This document shows positions 63,065 through 64,000 of a stretch of 64,000 bases of DNA, piece after piece; position 1 is the first letter of the stretch, and each line of letters starts with the position of its first letter. The translations under genes and the position numbers were made by a program. The stretch lies in the NCBI GenBank assembly GCA_905221605.1, contig CAJNDS010000480.1, positions 424,510-488,509 of the forward strand, given 5' to 3'. Source of the DNA: Symbiodinium natans. Taxonomy: Eukaryota; Sar; Dinophyceae; Suessiales; Symbiodiniaceae. The notes below the pieces were generated by a model, which made no database searches, had not been told where the DNA came from, and was given only the letters and a program-made list of their open reading frames with translations.

Positions 63065-63903
63065 CCCAAGTACTATTCCTAAATTAAACCCCCCAACTCC
63101 GAGCTAGACCCTGGACTCCGCGCCTTAAAAGGGGTGCTTCCCAATCTAATTGAGCTTACCATTTTTGGGTTGTGTTTTCAAAAAATATTGTGGGAGGTAT
63201 GTAAGGAGGATCCCCCTTCTGTGGGAACACCCATACACCTCAAGCGGAACCGAGGCATTCCAGCGTCGAGGCTTTAATGCCCTCACAGCCTTAGTTGCAA
63301 ACTCCAAACATCAAACCGAGGATGTTCAGCAGCACGAGGATTTAGGGTTTAGGGTCAAGGGCCCCGGAACAGTCCAACACGACATTCGTAATGAAGCACG
63401 GTATGCTCGTCACCTCTCAACCCTAAACCGTAAACCCTCCCTCAAACCTAGATTTTAACCCTAAACCCTGAACCCTAAACCCTAAACCCTAAACCTAAAT
63501 TTAAACCCTAAACCCTGAACCCTGAACCCTGAACCTGCGGCCCGCAGCACCAGACTTCAGGCCTCAGCCTCAAGTGCTCGCAGATGTCCAGAAAACTCCT
63601 CGGCCCTTAAACCCTAAACCCTAAACCCTAAACCCTAAACCTTAAACCCTAAACCCTAAACCCTAAACCCTTCTTTTGGTAGCAGTCGGCACCAAGTGAA
63701 AAGCAAAACCCAGGAAGCTTGAGCCCTGGGCTTCCCTGATCCTGAAGCCCTACGTCCTCAAGCCTCAAACCTCTGCGCTCCAACACCCCTTGAATCGGTT
63801 TAGGGTGTTTGGGTTTTGGGTTTTGGGTTTAGGGTTTAGGGTTTAGGGTTTAGGGTTTAGGGTTTCGGTTTCGGGTTAAAAGCCTTCAGCCCCCAAGCCC
63901 CAG

Positions 63904-64000
63904 ACAAGCGACTTCCAGCCAGGCGAGGGGGCGAAGAAGGGCTGGCAGAGGTGGCTGGTGACCTTCAAGCGCGTCATTGGCGGGGCTGCCAAGATGCCCA
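63904..64000 (+). CDS. Putative exon running off the window
   Basis: CCCCAG acceptor. The frame reads TSDFQPGEGAKKGWQRWLVT then FKRVIGGAAKMP and is still open at 64000. Strong GC third-position bias. Family unknown. Confidence 0.5.

Larger units (their letters stand above)
40320..64000. repeat. Mosaic of interstitial telomere-like repeats (right region)
   Basis: Same texture as 1.4-10.1 kb: TTTAGGG/CCCTAAA runs in both orientations every few hundred bases up to the window edge, interleaved with exon-like islands and M1-M6 elements. Parts with no island I can support: 50.0-50.8, 51.0-52.2, 55.0-56.3, 57.0-57.1, 58.7-59.4 and 63.1-63.9 kb. Confidence 0.9.

Noticed and set aside
63541-63610. 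Exon-like island APDFRPQPQVLADVQ
   Set aside because: A second frame is equally open and neither fits the phase of its neighbours convincingly.

Overview
The window looks like nuclear DNA of a dinoflagellate, most likely a Symbiodiniaceae-type alga. The evidence is: TTTAGGG/CCCTAAA (Arabidopsis-type) telomere heptamers scattered in both orientations, two long proteins of RCC1-like GSVVTWG repeats of a kind common in symbiodiniacean genomes, exon-like islands whose best-fitting introns use GC as well as GT donors, and a mosaic of small inverted-repeat elements. No bacterial-style operons, rRNA or tRNA genes were seen. Two long intronless genes stand out clearly, plus the 3' end of a third; everything else with coding character is broken into small exon-like pieces.

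Layout. 1-1245: 3' part of an RCC1-like repeat gene. 1.3-10.1 kb: short GC-rich exon-like islands between telomere-like repeats and small inverted-repeat elements; eight islands (6287-7648) join in one phase-consistent frame that ends in a stop. 10.1-14.5 kb: non-coding purine/pyrimidine-rich repeats. 14.48-25.2 kb: a repeat superblock (GA-rich repeats, two tandem hairpin arrays, a 31-bp satellite, and a long TTAAAACTA array in alternating orientation). 25.2-30.2 kb: a gene island with a two-exon gene end, a frame-broken minus-strand segment and an intact intronless gene for the AP-5 adaptor subunit zeta. 30246-30345: a gap of 100 N. 30.35-39.8 kb: a second, nearly identical copy of the 14.48-25.2 kb superblock. 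40-64 kb: again a telomere-repeat mosaic with many exon-like islands, and at 57115-58584 an intact gene for a ubiquitin-like plus RCC1-like repeat protein.

The most unusual feature is how telomere repeats relate to gene structure. Several predicted introns consist largely or wholly of the heptamer. The clearest, 48876-48951, is a perfect run of GTTTAGG (ten units plus GTTTAG): it begins with GT, ends with AG and lies between two islands that join in frame. Another, 49209-49258, is flanked by an 8-bp direct repeat, as expected of an inserted intron. I propose that telomere-like DNA acts, or has acted, as intron-forming material (introner-like) in this genome. Exon calls are by eye from open frame, codon bias, AG/GT (or GC) borders and phase; RNA data would decide them. 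Strand is uncertain for several islands at 40-46 kb.
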